DNA from: Amoebophilaceae bacterium
GTDB taxonomy: Bacteria > Bacteroidota > Bacteroidia > Cytophagales > Amoebophilaceae
DNA: 12,093 bases
Assembly: GCA_023257955.1 (NCBI GenBank)
Contig: JALRAY010000031.1
Coordinates: 1-12,093 of the forward strand
Direction of reading: 5' to 3'
This document shows positions 1-6,350 of the stretch, one piece after another. Position 1 is the first letter of the stretch, and each line of letters starts with the position of its first letter. Position numbers and translations under genes: made by a program. The notes under the pieces are model-generated. The model made no database searches. It was not told where the DNA came from and saw only the letters and a program-made list of their open reading frames with translations.

Positions 1-1
1 T

Positions 2-97
2 CGTAGCGTAGTTGGTGTTTCCATAATGGGTGGTATTGAAATATTGCGTTTTGTTGACGGATCAGTTAGGGCTTACAGCCTGGCTGCACAAAAATAG
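2..97 (+). other. Possible 3' end of an unidentified gene
   Basis: A plus-strand frame is open from the window edge for 31 codons and ends at TAG 95-97. The peptide contains the stretch VVGVSIMGGIEILRF, which has an alternating hydrophobic, beta-strand-like look. I do not recognise a family. An open frame this short at an edge arises by chance fairly often, so this may be noncoding. If it is real, it would converge on the ankyrin gene from the left. Confidence 0.2.
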
Positions 98-162
98 CAT
101 ATCCCGATCCTTTGTTACTAAAGAATACATAAAGCTACCCCACGCGCTACATACAAAAACGC

Positions 163-200
163 CATTGCGCCAGGCCTGATAGAGACCTAAAAGCGCAATG
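163..200. repeat. 8-bp perfect inverted repeat in the left spacer
   Basis: CATTGCGC at 163-170 and GCGCAATG at 193-200 are perfect complements separated by 22 bases, which could form a hairpin in RNA or a cruciform in DNA. There is no T-run on either side, so it does not look like a classical intrinsic terminator. It lies downstream of the ankyrin gene's stop (278-280) and could still act as an RNA end structure. Apart from it, I see no RNA gene or mobile element in the spacer 98-277. Confidence 0.3.
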
Positions 201-277
201 ACGTATAGCATAGCATTGGAACTGTTGCGAGGGACTTTACCGTATTGCCCACAGAGCCCTCTATCTGCAGCGTCGTG

Positions 278-1401
278 CTACCCCTGCAATAGCGCTACTA
301 TCTCTTGAAGATTTCTCTCACGCGCAATGTCTAGCGGAGTTTTTCCTGTATTTGTTTTCGTGTGTTTACTAGCGCCGGCAGCCAGTAGTACTTGTATAGC
401 TGCTTTATGTCCTTTCTGCGCTACCATGTGTAGAGCCGTATATTGAAGTCTAGCCTTAGCCTCGAGCTCTGCTTTTGCGCTGAGTAAGATTTGAATGACT
501 GCTGTATGTCCGTTTACTGCAGCCACGTGTAGGGGGGTGCATTGATCTCCTTCTCTAGCCTCTAAAGAAGCCTTTGCGTTGAGCAATGCTTGTATTGCTG
601 TTGTATGCCCGTTTTCCGCGGCCTCGTGTAGGGGAGTGTATTGCCATTGATCTCTAGCCTCGAGCTGCGCCCCTGCGCTGAGCAATGTTTGTATAGCTGT
701 TGTATGCCCGTATTCTGATGACCGTTGCAGGGGAGTGTATTGCCATTGATCTCTAGCTTCCAGCTGCGCTCCTGCGCTGTGTAATGTTTGAATAGCTTCT
801 TTATGACCGCTTTCTGCTGCCTTGTGTAGAGGGGTGTATTGCCACTGATTTTGAGCCTCGAGCTGCCCCTCGCGCTGAGCAATGTTTGAATCGCTGTTGC
901 ATGACCGCTTTCTGTTGCTTTGTGTAGGGGAGTAGATTGAGATTGATCTCTCGCCTCGAGCTTCGCCCCTGCGTTGAGCAATGTTTGAATCGTTTCGTTA
1001 CGACCAATTCGTGCTGCCTCGTGTAGGGAAGTGAGGTACCATTTATCTCTAGCTTCTATCGCAGCCCTCGCGCTGAGCAATGCTTTTATCGCTTCTGTAC
1101 AGCTATTTGCTGCTGCCAAATGCAGGGGAGTACATTGATTGACTTGTCTCGCCTCTAGAGCAGCTTGCGCCCTGAGTAATGCTTGGATGGCTGTTGTATG
1201 ACCGTTTGCTGCTGCCACATGTAGGGGAGCGTTTTTCCTTCTATCTCTAGCCTCTAGCTCTGTCCCCACACTAAGTAATACTTGGATGGTCTCTGTATGG
1301 CCTTGCTGTGCTGCTGTATGGAGCGTAGTAATGTGGGGCAGGTATATGACTGTAAATCGGTTATAAAAAAACCGAAATAGGTACAAGCTGCTGCGAAACA
1401 C
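278..1401 (-). pseudogene. Ankyrin-repeat protein gene, frameshifted
   Basis: This encodes about ten tandem 33-residue ankyrin repeats of the form TPLHxAAxxGHxxAIQxLLxAxAxLEARD, plus a half repeat (KTPLDIARERNLQEIVALL) that caps the C-terminus. Ankyrin repeats bind proteins, and intracellular bacteria often use them as host-directed effectors. The first five repeats are in one frame (1332 down to about 870). From there the repeats continue without a stop in another frame down to TAG 278-280. The join, at about 864-875, is a net loss of one base: compared with neighbouring units it shows an extra G and a missing GC. Repeat spacing is 99 bp elsewhere and 98 bp across this point. The upstream frame alone runs as nonsense to 562. 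The nominal start at 1401 is GTG with a poor N-terminus, so the true N-terminus is probably the lipoprotein at 1557-1886. It could be a pseudogene, a gene read by slippage, or a sequencing error. Confidence 0.85.
281..1332 (-). repeat. Tandem 99-bp ankyrin-coding repeats
   Basis: Ten units with a 99-bp period encode the ankyrin repeats. The units are diverged, but central ones are very close: the 29-bp stretch at 630-658 recurs exactly at 729-757. The GGGGAGT-type landmark of successive units starts at about 631, 730, 829, 927 and 1026, giving intervals of 99, 99, 98 and 99. The 98 marks the frameshifted unit. Close central units and diverged outer ones suggest that the middle of the array was duplicated or homogenised more recently. 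Confidence 0.85.
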
Positions 1402-1556
1402 CCTGTCCTTCTTGCAAACCCAGAAGTATCTAGGTTAGGTTCTATTTCAGGTTGCGGATAGATCGTCCCCCTAGGCCTGCTTGTAGAACTGGGGCTGTCA
1501 GAGGAATGTATCTCCTCTTTACTACTTCTTGCTGTAGAATCGGGGTCTATTACTGT
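1340..1556 (-). pseudogene. Decayed linker joining lipoprotein and ankyrin parts
   Basis: Directly after the lipoprotein stop (TAA 1557-1559) the same frame stays open and reads as a Ser/Pro/Thr-rich segment (for example SSDSPSSTSRP, then YPQPEIEPNLDTSGFA). This resembles the composition of the preceding lipoprotein. The ankyrin frame opens only after a TAA at 1435-1437. A single extra T in the coding-strand T7 run (1365-1371 on the plus strand) would carry the linker frame straight into the ankyrin frame. I infer that this is the middle of one ancestral gene, now interrupted by one nonsense codon and one frameshift. No ribosome-binding site or separate start is evident. Confidence 0.5.
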
Positions 1557-1886
1557 TTATTCGCCATCTGCTTTTTCAGCTTGTATCATAGGGAATTGTT
1601 GTGCAGTTGCTGTTTCAGAATCAGGCATAACCTTGATTCCACTAATGGCTGGCGGACTTGTTGGTGGCATATCTTTTAGGGGAGTGGCTGGCATAGCGCA
1701 TGTGCCAGGATTTGTTGCCAAGATGCTATGATTTTGTGAGGGTGCTTCAGGTGTCGAGGGCGCCGATGTTGGAGATGATAAGGGTACAGGGTTCGCATGC
1801 TCAAACCCGCAACTGATGAGGATTTGGCTGATGAATAAAATATATGCTATAGCTTTGTGACATGGATTGGTGTAAAATGCTTTCAT
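1557..1886 (-). CDS. Short lipoprotein, probable N-terminus of the ankyrin protein
   Basis: This is a 109-residue protein with a lipoprotein signal peptide: a basic start (Lys2, His10, Lys11), a hydrophobic stretch AIAYILFISQILI (residues 12-24) and the lipobox L23-I24-S25-C26, so Cys26 would be the lipidated first residue of the mature protein. The rest is Pro/Ser/Thr-rich, without a recognisable domain, as expected of an extended linker. As I recall, ankyrin proteins of Amoebophilaceae often begin with a similar signal followed by a linker; I cannot verify this here. The open frame after its TAA supports the view that this is the 5' part of the ankyrin gene on the same strand. It is divergent from priA. 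Alternatively it is a genuine small lipoprotein of unknown function. Confidence 0.6.
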   Translation of the reverse strand: MKAFYTNPCHKAIAYILFISQILISCGFEHANPVPLSSPTSAPSTPEAPSQNHSILATNPGTCAMPATPLKDMPPTSPPAISGIKVMPDSETATAQQFPMIQAEKADGE

Positions 1887-2059
1887 AATGCTTAGGGTTA
1901 TAGTTGTTGCGCTTGAAGAATTTAACAGGCATCAAAGATACGACACCTAGGTGCTAAGTTTTCTACAATCCATACACAACGCAACAGGGATCAGCGCTGC
2001 TTGTAGGCATATTCTTCGCCTATCACACAATGTTGCTGGTCCTATATAATCTAGACAAT
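1887..2059. other. Divergent spacer between lipoprotein gene and priA
   Basis: This 173-bp spacer must hold the promoters for both divergent genes. A TATAAT (2045-2050) sits only 10 bases before the preferred priA ATG. It would imply a leaderless transcript and has no convincing upstream element, so it may be chance. No clear Bacteroidota-type TAnnTTTG element was found. The spacer also contains GGTGCTAA (1950-1957) and TCTACAATCCA (1962-1972), both of which recur upstream of frr. Confidence 0.4.
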
Positions 2060-4549
2060 ATGAAAAATAAATCTTCCGCAGGTGAACAGCTATGTTTTGT
2101 AGACTTGGTGCTGCCGCTGGCTATCCCTAAAACCCTTACGTATCATGTCCCGGCTCCTTTCATTGCTGACGTATGTATCGGTAGTCGGGTGATTGTTGGC
2201 TTAGGTAAGCAAAAAATTATCACGGGTATTGTGCGTAAGATCCATACTACGGTTCCCACTTATACCACTAAGCCTATTATCGATCTACTAGATCCTGCTC
2301 CTATTATTACGCCTATCCAATTGCGGTTTTTGCAGTGGCTGGGGGAGTATTACATGTGTACGCCAGGGGAGGTTATCAAAACGGCATTGCCTAGTGGATT
2401 AAAGGTAACGAGTCAATCGAAGGTGTATTTGTATGCAGGCGGGGATGGCGCTGCCACGAAGCTTTCACCGCAGGAGGAGGTGATTGTAGCGGCTTTGGAG
2501 CAGCAGCAACCGTTGTCGTATGCGCAGGTAGAAGCGCTCTCCGGGCAGCGCACGGTATATCGATTGTTGAAGAGCCTAGCAGATAAGCAGGCGATCATCA
2601 TCGTAGAGGAACTGAAGGATAAGTATTTGCCGAAGATGGAAAAGCAGGTGAGCTTGCATCCAAAGTACAACCAGCAAGAGGAGGCTTTGCGCGGGCTTTT
2701 ACAGGAGCTGGAGAAAAAGCCCAAACAGTTGGATGCTTTGCTGCAGTATATGGCGATGAAATCTTCCCCGCAGTTTGCTGCCCCATGGGTTGGAAAAAAG
2801 GAGTTGTTAGAGCAAGATGTCGCTAGTCATGCCTTACAAAGTCTCTTGAAACAAGAGATCCTGGTAGAACGTACGGTGGTCATTTCAAGGCTCTTGAGTC
2901 GCAAAACGGCTACGCCGCCAGAGATCGTTCTGAGTGATTCTCAAAGTCAGGCGTTAGCTGATATCAAGGAATGGTTTAAGAGCAAGGATACCGTGTTGCT
3001 ACATGGCGTGACGGGCAGTGGTAAGACGGAGATGTATGTGCACCTGATTCAGGAGGCGTTGCAAGGGGAGGGGCAGGTGTTGTTTCTATTACCGGCGATA
3101 GGGTTAACGACGCAGATTGTTCAAAGGCTAAAGGATCGTTTTGGGGATGTCATGGAGGTGTATCACTCTAAGTATTCGAATCATGAACGGGTAGAGATTT
3201 GGAATAAGGTGCTGCGCCAGGCAGTGCGTGTGGTGATTGGCGTGCGTTCTGCGGTGTTGCTGCCTTTTCACAACCTGCAATTGATTATTGTGGATGAGGA
3301 ACATGAAGCGGCGTATAAGCAGTTTGATAGTGCGCCTCGCTATCATGCGCGGGATGTGGCTCTCATGTTGGCGACTTTTCACAAGGCGAAGGTGCTATTG
3401 GGTTCTGCGACGCCTGCTATAGATACGTATCACCATGCGAAGGAGGGCAAGTATGGGCTGGTGAAGCTGGCGCATAGGTTTAGCGCGGCTTCGTTACCGC
3501 GTATACAGGTAGTTAATCTCCGTATTGAGCAAAAGCGAAAGCGATTGCAAGGGGAGTTTACGGTGCCTTTGATAGAGGCATTGGAAAGTACGCTACAGCA
3601 CAATCAACAGGCGATCATTTTCCAAAATAGGCGTGGGTATGCTACGTATCTGTTTTGCGCTTCCTGTGCTTGGATAGCTACGTGCCAGCAGTGTTCGGTG
3701 AGCCTGACGTATCACCAGTGGCAGGATTATCTGGTTTGTCATTACTGTGGGTGTCATCAAGATATGCCGCCTGCGTGTACTGAATGCGGGGCTACTACGC
3801 TAAAGCAGATGGGGTATGGTACGGAGAAGGTCACGGAGACGTTGCAGCATTTTTTTCCGGATAAGCGTATTGACCGCATGGATGCGGATTCCACTCGTAA
3901 GAAAAATAGCTATCAGCAGATTATCCATCGCTTGGAGCATGGGGATACGGATATTTTGGTGGGTACGCAAATGATTACGAAGGGGTTGGACTTTGGGAAT
4001 GTTTCTTTGGTAGGGGTGCTGGATATAGATAGGGCACTTTATTTCCCGGATTTTAGAGCGAATGAGCGGTGTTTTCAATTGCTTACACAGGTAGCTGGTA
4101 GGGCTGGTAGAAGGGAGGTGGAGGGGCAGGTAATTATTCAGACGCTGAATCCTACGCATCCGGTCTTGCAGGACGTGATAAGGGGGGATTATGTGCGGAT
4201 GTACGACCGGGAGGTGTTAGAGCGGCAAAAGTATGGTTATCCTCCGTATACAAGGTTGATTAAAGTTACTTGCAGGCATGTGTATGAGCAGGTTGCGCAC
4301 AAAGCAGCGCATGCATTAGCCCGTGAGTTGCAGCAAAAAATACCGGTGGCGCATATTCTAGGTCCGCAAGCGCCTCTCATAGCGAAGGTGAAGCATTTCT
4401 ATCGGGTGGATATATGGGTAAAGTTGGCTAAAGATAAGTCTGCTGCGTTATGGGATGTAAAGGAAAAACTGCAGGCGGCTGCGTTGCATGTCCGTGGGGA
4501 AAAGGATTTTCGCCAGGTGCAAATGACTTTCGACGTGGATCCGACATAG
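2060..4549 (+). CDS. priA: Primosomal protein N' (PriA helicase)
   Basis: PriA is a 3'-5' DNA helicase that recognises stalled or repaired forks and reloads the replisome. Counting from the ATG at 2060 (829 residues), the N-terminal fork-binding domain begins CFVDLVLPLAIPKTLTY, followed by a winged-helix region. Helicase motif I is GVTGSGKT (316-323) and motif II is DEEH (412-415). The zinc module has four Cys pairs: C533/C536, C542/C545, C560/C563 and C573/C576. Later motifs include GTQMITKGLDF and QVAGRAGR, so the enzyme looks complete and active. An in-frame ATG at 2030 would add ten residues (MLLVLYNLDN) not expected in the family, so 2060 is preferred. There is no Shine-Dalgarno sequence, as is usual in Bacteroidota. 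It appears to be transcribed alone and converges with the helix-turn-helix gene. Confidence 0.97.
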   Translation: MKNKSSAGEQLCFVDLVLPLAIPKTLTYHVPAPFIADVCIGSRVIVGLGKQKIITGIVRKIHTTVPTYTTKPIIDLLDPAPIITPIQLRFLQWLGEYYMCTPGEVIKTALPSGLKVTSQSKVYLYAGGDGAATKLSPQEEVIVAALEQQQPLSYAQVEALSGQRTVYRLLKSLADKQAIIIVEELKDKYLPKMEKQVSLHPKYNQQEEALRGLLQELEKKPKQLDALLQYMAMKSSPQFAAPWVGKKELLEQDVASHALQSLLKQEILVERTVVISRLLSRKTATPPEIVLSDSQSQALADIKEWFKSKDTVLLHGVTGSGKTEMYVHLIQEALQGEGQVLFLLPAIGLTTQIVQRLKDRFGDVMEVYHSKYSNHERVEIWNKVLRQAVRVVIGVRSAVLLPFHNLQLIIVDEEHEAAYKQFDSAPRYHARDVALMLATFHKAKVLLGSATPAIDTYHHAKEGKYGLVKLAHRFSAASLPRIQVVNLRIEQKRKRLQGEFTVPLIEALESTLQHNQQAIIFQNRRGYATYLFCASCAWIATCQQCSVSLTYHQWQDYLVCHYCGCHQDMPPACTECGATTLKQMGYGTEKVTETLQHFFPDKRIDRMDADSTRKKNSYQQIIHRLEHGDTDILVGTQMITKGLDFGNVSLVGVLDIDRALYFPDFRANERCFQLLTQVAGRAGRREVEGQVIIQTLNPTHPVLQDVIRGDYVRMYDREVLERQKYGYPPYTRLIKVTCRHVYEQVAHKAAHALARELQQKIPVAHILGPQAPLIAKVKHFYRVDIWVKLAKDKSAALWDVKEKLQAAALHVRGEKDFRQVQMTFDVDPT

Positions 4550-4607
4550 GAATGCTATGGGAAGGTTTGGAAAATGAGTGGGATTGTTAGATGGGTAGTA
4601 GTACCGA

Positions 4608-4620
4608 AGGCATGTTGCCT
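4608..4620. terminator. Weak hairpin between convergent priA and HTH gene
   Basis: AGGCA-TGT-TGCCT forms a 5-bp stem with a 3-base loop in the 100-bp gap between the convergent stops of priA (4549) and the helix-turn-helix gene (4650). It has no following T-run on either strand, so calling it a terminator rests mainly on its location. Confidence 0.2.
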
Positions 4621-4649
4621 CTATAGATGGTATGACCGTGCTAGCAAGG

Positions 4650-5144
4650 TTATGGGATGTTATCTACTGCTTCTGGGTTATCTGTTACTAGATTTACTGG
4701 TTTTATTTGCTTGGATTCTTCTGTTGGTTGCTTGGGTTCTTCTTTCTCCTTTTCTATCAGCGTTAGCACTTCATCTTTTAGCTCATGCAACTCATTGTGA
4801 TTGGCTACATGTACGAGCATAGCTATGAGCTTGTTGTACTTTTCTAGTAAACGGGCATACTTATTTTCTATCCGTAGCAGTTTGGAGTAATTGCTGGATG
4901 GTTGAATACCTGATACGGGGTTTTCAGTACCTCCGCCAATTTCTTTTTTTAGCTCGGGGATATCAATCGAAAAATCATAGTGGATAATGTTACCTATGTC
5001 CGCAATGCAGCTGTAGCTTAAGTTCGCATTATTAAACCTATTGTATAAGGTGTTACGACTGATTCGCAACTTAGCTGCTATTGTGGTAAAGTGATAGCCA
5101 CTCTTTCTGACGATGTTTTCTACTATTTGTCCTCTGTGTATCAT
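4650..5144 (-). CDS. Helix-turn-helix DNA-binding protein with coiled-coil tail
   Basis: This is a 164-residue protein. The N-terminus has a helix-turn-helix at about residues 19-38 (FTTIAAKLRISRNTLYNRF), then the conserved-looking segment IADIGNIIHYDFSIDIPEL (47-65). Residues about 86-136 (KLLRIENKYARLLEKYNKL onward) are charged and heptad-like, suggesting a dimerising coiled coil. The tail is Lys/Glu/Pro-rich. It resembles small XRE/Fis-like regulators of Bacteroidota; target and function are unknown. The frame also has a TTG nine bases upstream (5153), but ATG 5144 gives the MIHRG start that I recall for relatives. A palindrome, TGTGTA-N6-TACACA (5135-5152), lies over this ATG and could be an autoregulatory operator. 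The gene stands alone, convergent with priA. Confidence 0.8.
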   Translation of the reverse strand: MIHRGQIVENIVRKSGYHFTTIAAKLRISRNTLYNRFNNANLSYSCIADIGNIIHYDFSIDIPELKKEIGGGTENPVSGIQPSSNYSKLLRIENKYARLLEKYNKLIAMLVHVANHNELHELKDEVLTLIEKEKEEPKQPTEESKQIKPVNLVTDNPEAVDNIP

Positions 5145-5152
5145 AGTACACA
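5135..5152. promoter_or_regulatory. Palindrome over the HTH gene start (candidate operator)
   Basis: TGTGTA (5135-5140) and TACACA (5147-5152) are perfect 6-bp arms around a 6-base spacer, and the ATG of the helix-turn-helix gene (5142-5144, minus) lies within the spacer. Outer bases CTCT and AGAG extend the symmetry with a two-base offset. A dimeric regulator binding here would block its own transcription or translation. The geometry is directly visible; the regulatory role is inferred. Confidence 0.35.
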
Positions 5153-5153
5153 A

Positions 5154-5392
5154 AGAGCTATATTTGCCGTCCCCTGTGACGCATCTATTTGTGAATACCC
5201 GTGTAAAGTTTTTGTCTTTTTTAGGACATTATAGAAATTTAAATAACATTATCGTATCACTTTTGCCGGTGTTTGCGATGTAGTATGTATCTTCATGGTT
5301 ATTTGCTTTCCGGATTCTTAAGACATGCGTAGGGATCTCTATCATTTCCTAGGCACTCCTTGCTACCACCTGCGTGAAGACCTGTTACAACG
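5154..5392. other. Spacer between CPBP protease and HTH genes
   Basis: This is a 239-bp AT-rich gap that should contain the end of the CPBP transcript and the promoter of the helix-turn-helix gene. I found no tRNA-like fold, no convincing hairpin followed by a T-run, and no clear TAnnTTTG promoter on the minus strand. Confidence 0.4.
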
Positions 5393-6265
5393 TCATTGAT
5401 GTCGTAAGTACTTAGTTTGTTGATAGATGAATACGCTGATGGCTAACATCAGCAGCAAACACACCATGAATATAGGTAATGGCAGTAGGTGATGCTCTTC
5501 AGAGAATGTATAGGATGTGTGTTGATTCATGAATAAGAGTATCAGTGTAAAACTATTATTCAAACAATGGGCGATAATAGGATATATGAGATGCTGCGTC
5601 CATGTATAAAGATATCCAAATAATGCCCCTAGCAGAAAACGCGGTAGAAACCCATAGAACTGCAGGTGTATGGCACTAAAGATAAAGGCAGTAACCCAAA
5701 TAGCTACATGACTATTGCAACGTTGGCGCAGCAAGGATTGCACGATACCTCTGAAGACGAGTTCTTCCCCTATGGCAGGAATAAGACTCATAACGATGAT
5801 ACCTGTTCCTAAATCTTGCCATGAAGAAAAGGTAGAGAGTAGATGGGTAAGGTGCTTGAGAGACTCCTCTTTTGCTTTCACCCAATCCCCTACCTTGCTC
5901 AGCCATGCAGGAAACTGCAGCTGTAAATTCCAGTACACAAAATAGGTATTGACGAATAGAGTCACTAGCATCAGCGCCACTGTCAGCAAGGTAAACTGTA
6001 GGTACCGTTGCTCACCAGCAAAAAAACTCCAAATGCTTTTTTTTTTGACAAAACACCAATAGCCTACCGGGCCTATGATAAATATACCAGTGGTGAGTAT
6101 CGCCTGTGAAAGCAATAAAAATTGCCTAGACTCCCCCGTGGCATCCAGCAGATGACAAGCAACTAACGCCACAATAGCCAACATCCCTATCACATAGCCT
6201 ATCGCCATACTACAGATTAACCTTAAAATATCCAGCGCAATATTATTGGATGTATGATTCATCAT
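5393..6265 (-). CDS. CPBP-family intramembrane metalloprotease
   Basis: This is a 290-residue, strongly hydrophobic membrane protein with several predicted membrane segments (for example 11-38, 50-72, 90-112, 151-166, 187-200, 207-220, 228-246 and 262-282). The catalytic signature of the CPBP (Abi/CAAX-protease-like, Rce1-related) family is complete: E167-E168-xxx-R172 in GEELVFRG, F196-xxx-H200 in FSAIH, and H233-xx-N236-N237 in HCLNN. These glutamates and histidines form the active site in the plane of the membrane. Bacterial members cleave membrane proteins or prenylated or peptide substrates; the substrate here is unknown. The second codon is also ATG (6262), so the start is uncertain by one residue. 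An A10 run in the coding strand (6037-6046) encodes Lys-Lys-Lys near residue 75 and is prone to slippage, yet the frame is intact. It lies 85 bp downstream of the POT gene, so co-transcription is possible. Confidence 0.92.
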   Translation of the reverse strand: MMNHTSNNIALDILRLICSMAIGYVIGMLAIVALVACHLLDATGESRQFLLLSQAILTTGIFIIGPVGYWCFVKKKSIWSFFAGEQRYLQFTLLTVALMLVTLFVNTYFVYWNLQLQFPAWLSKVGDWVKAKEESLKHLTHLLSTFSSWQDLGTGIIVMSLIPAIGEELVFRGIVQSLLRQRCNSHVAIWVTAFIFSAIHLQFYGFLPRFLLGALFGYLYTWTQHLIYPIIAHCLNNSFTLILLFMNQHTSYTFSEEHHLLPLPIFMVCLLLMLAISVFIYQQTKYLRHQ

Positions 6266-6350
6266 GTCGTTATGATTACTAGTTGAAGGGTATTCAAACG
6301 TAGCATTACCTCACCACTGCAGCAACTTTACTCCAGGATGCGGTCTATAG

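Noticed and set aside
281..1332. Regular 99-bp repeats as a possible CRISPR array
   Set aside because: The period has no conserved short repeat alternating with unique spacers. The whole unit is repeated and translates into ankyrin repeats.
1452..1679. Plus-strand Cys-rich 75-residue frame
   Set aside because: It is antisense to the lipoprotein and linker. The minus strand has a signal peptide with a lipobox, whereas this frame has no recognisable feature.
2030..2059. Upstream ATG as the priA start
   Set aside because: It would add MLLVLYNLDN, which is hydrophobic and unlike PriA N-termini. The ATG at 2060 leaves about ten residues before the conserved FVDLVLPL, as usual.
4574..4822. Plus-strand hydrophobic 82-residue frame with a membrane-like middle
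   Set aside because: It overlaps the 3' part of the helix-turn-helix gene in antisense. Its Leu-rich stretch is the complement of Glu/Lys-rich coiled-coil codons, and it shows no family resemblance.
5153..5153. Upstream TTG as the helix-turn-helix gene start
   Set aside because: It uses a rare start codon and adds only Met-Cys-Thr. The ATG at 5144 gives the expected MIHRG start.
5162..5195. Plus-strand TTTG-N19-TATTTG resembling a Bacteroidota promoter
   Set aside because: It points away from the helix-turn-helix gene into the antisense strand of the CPBP gene, with no plus-strand gene downstream, and its second element is incomplete.
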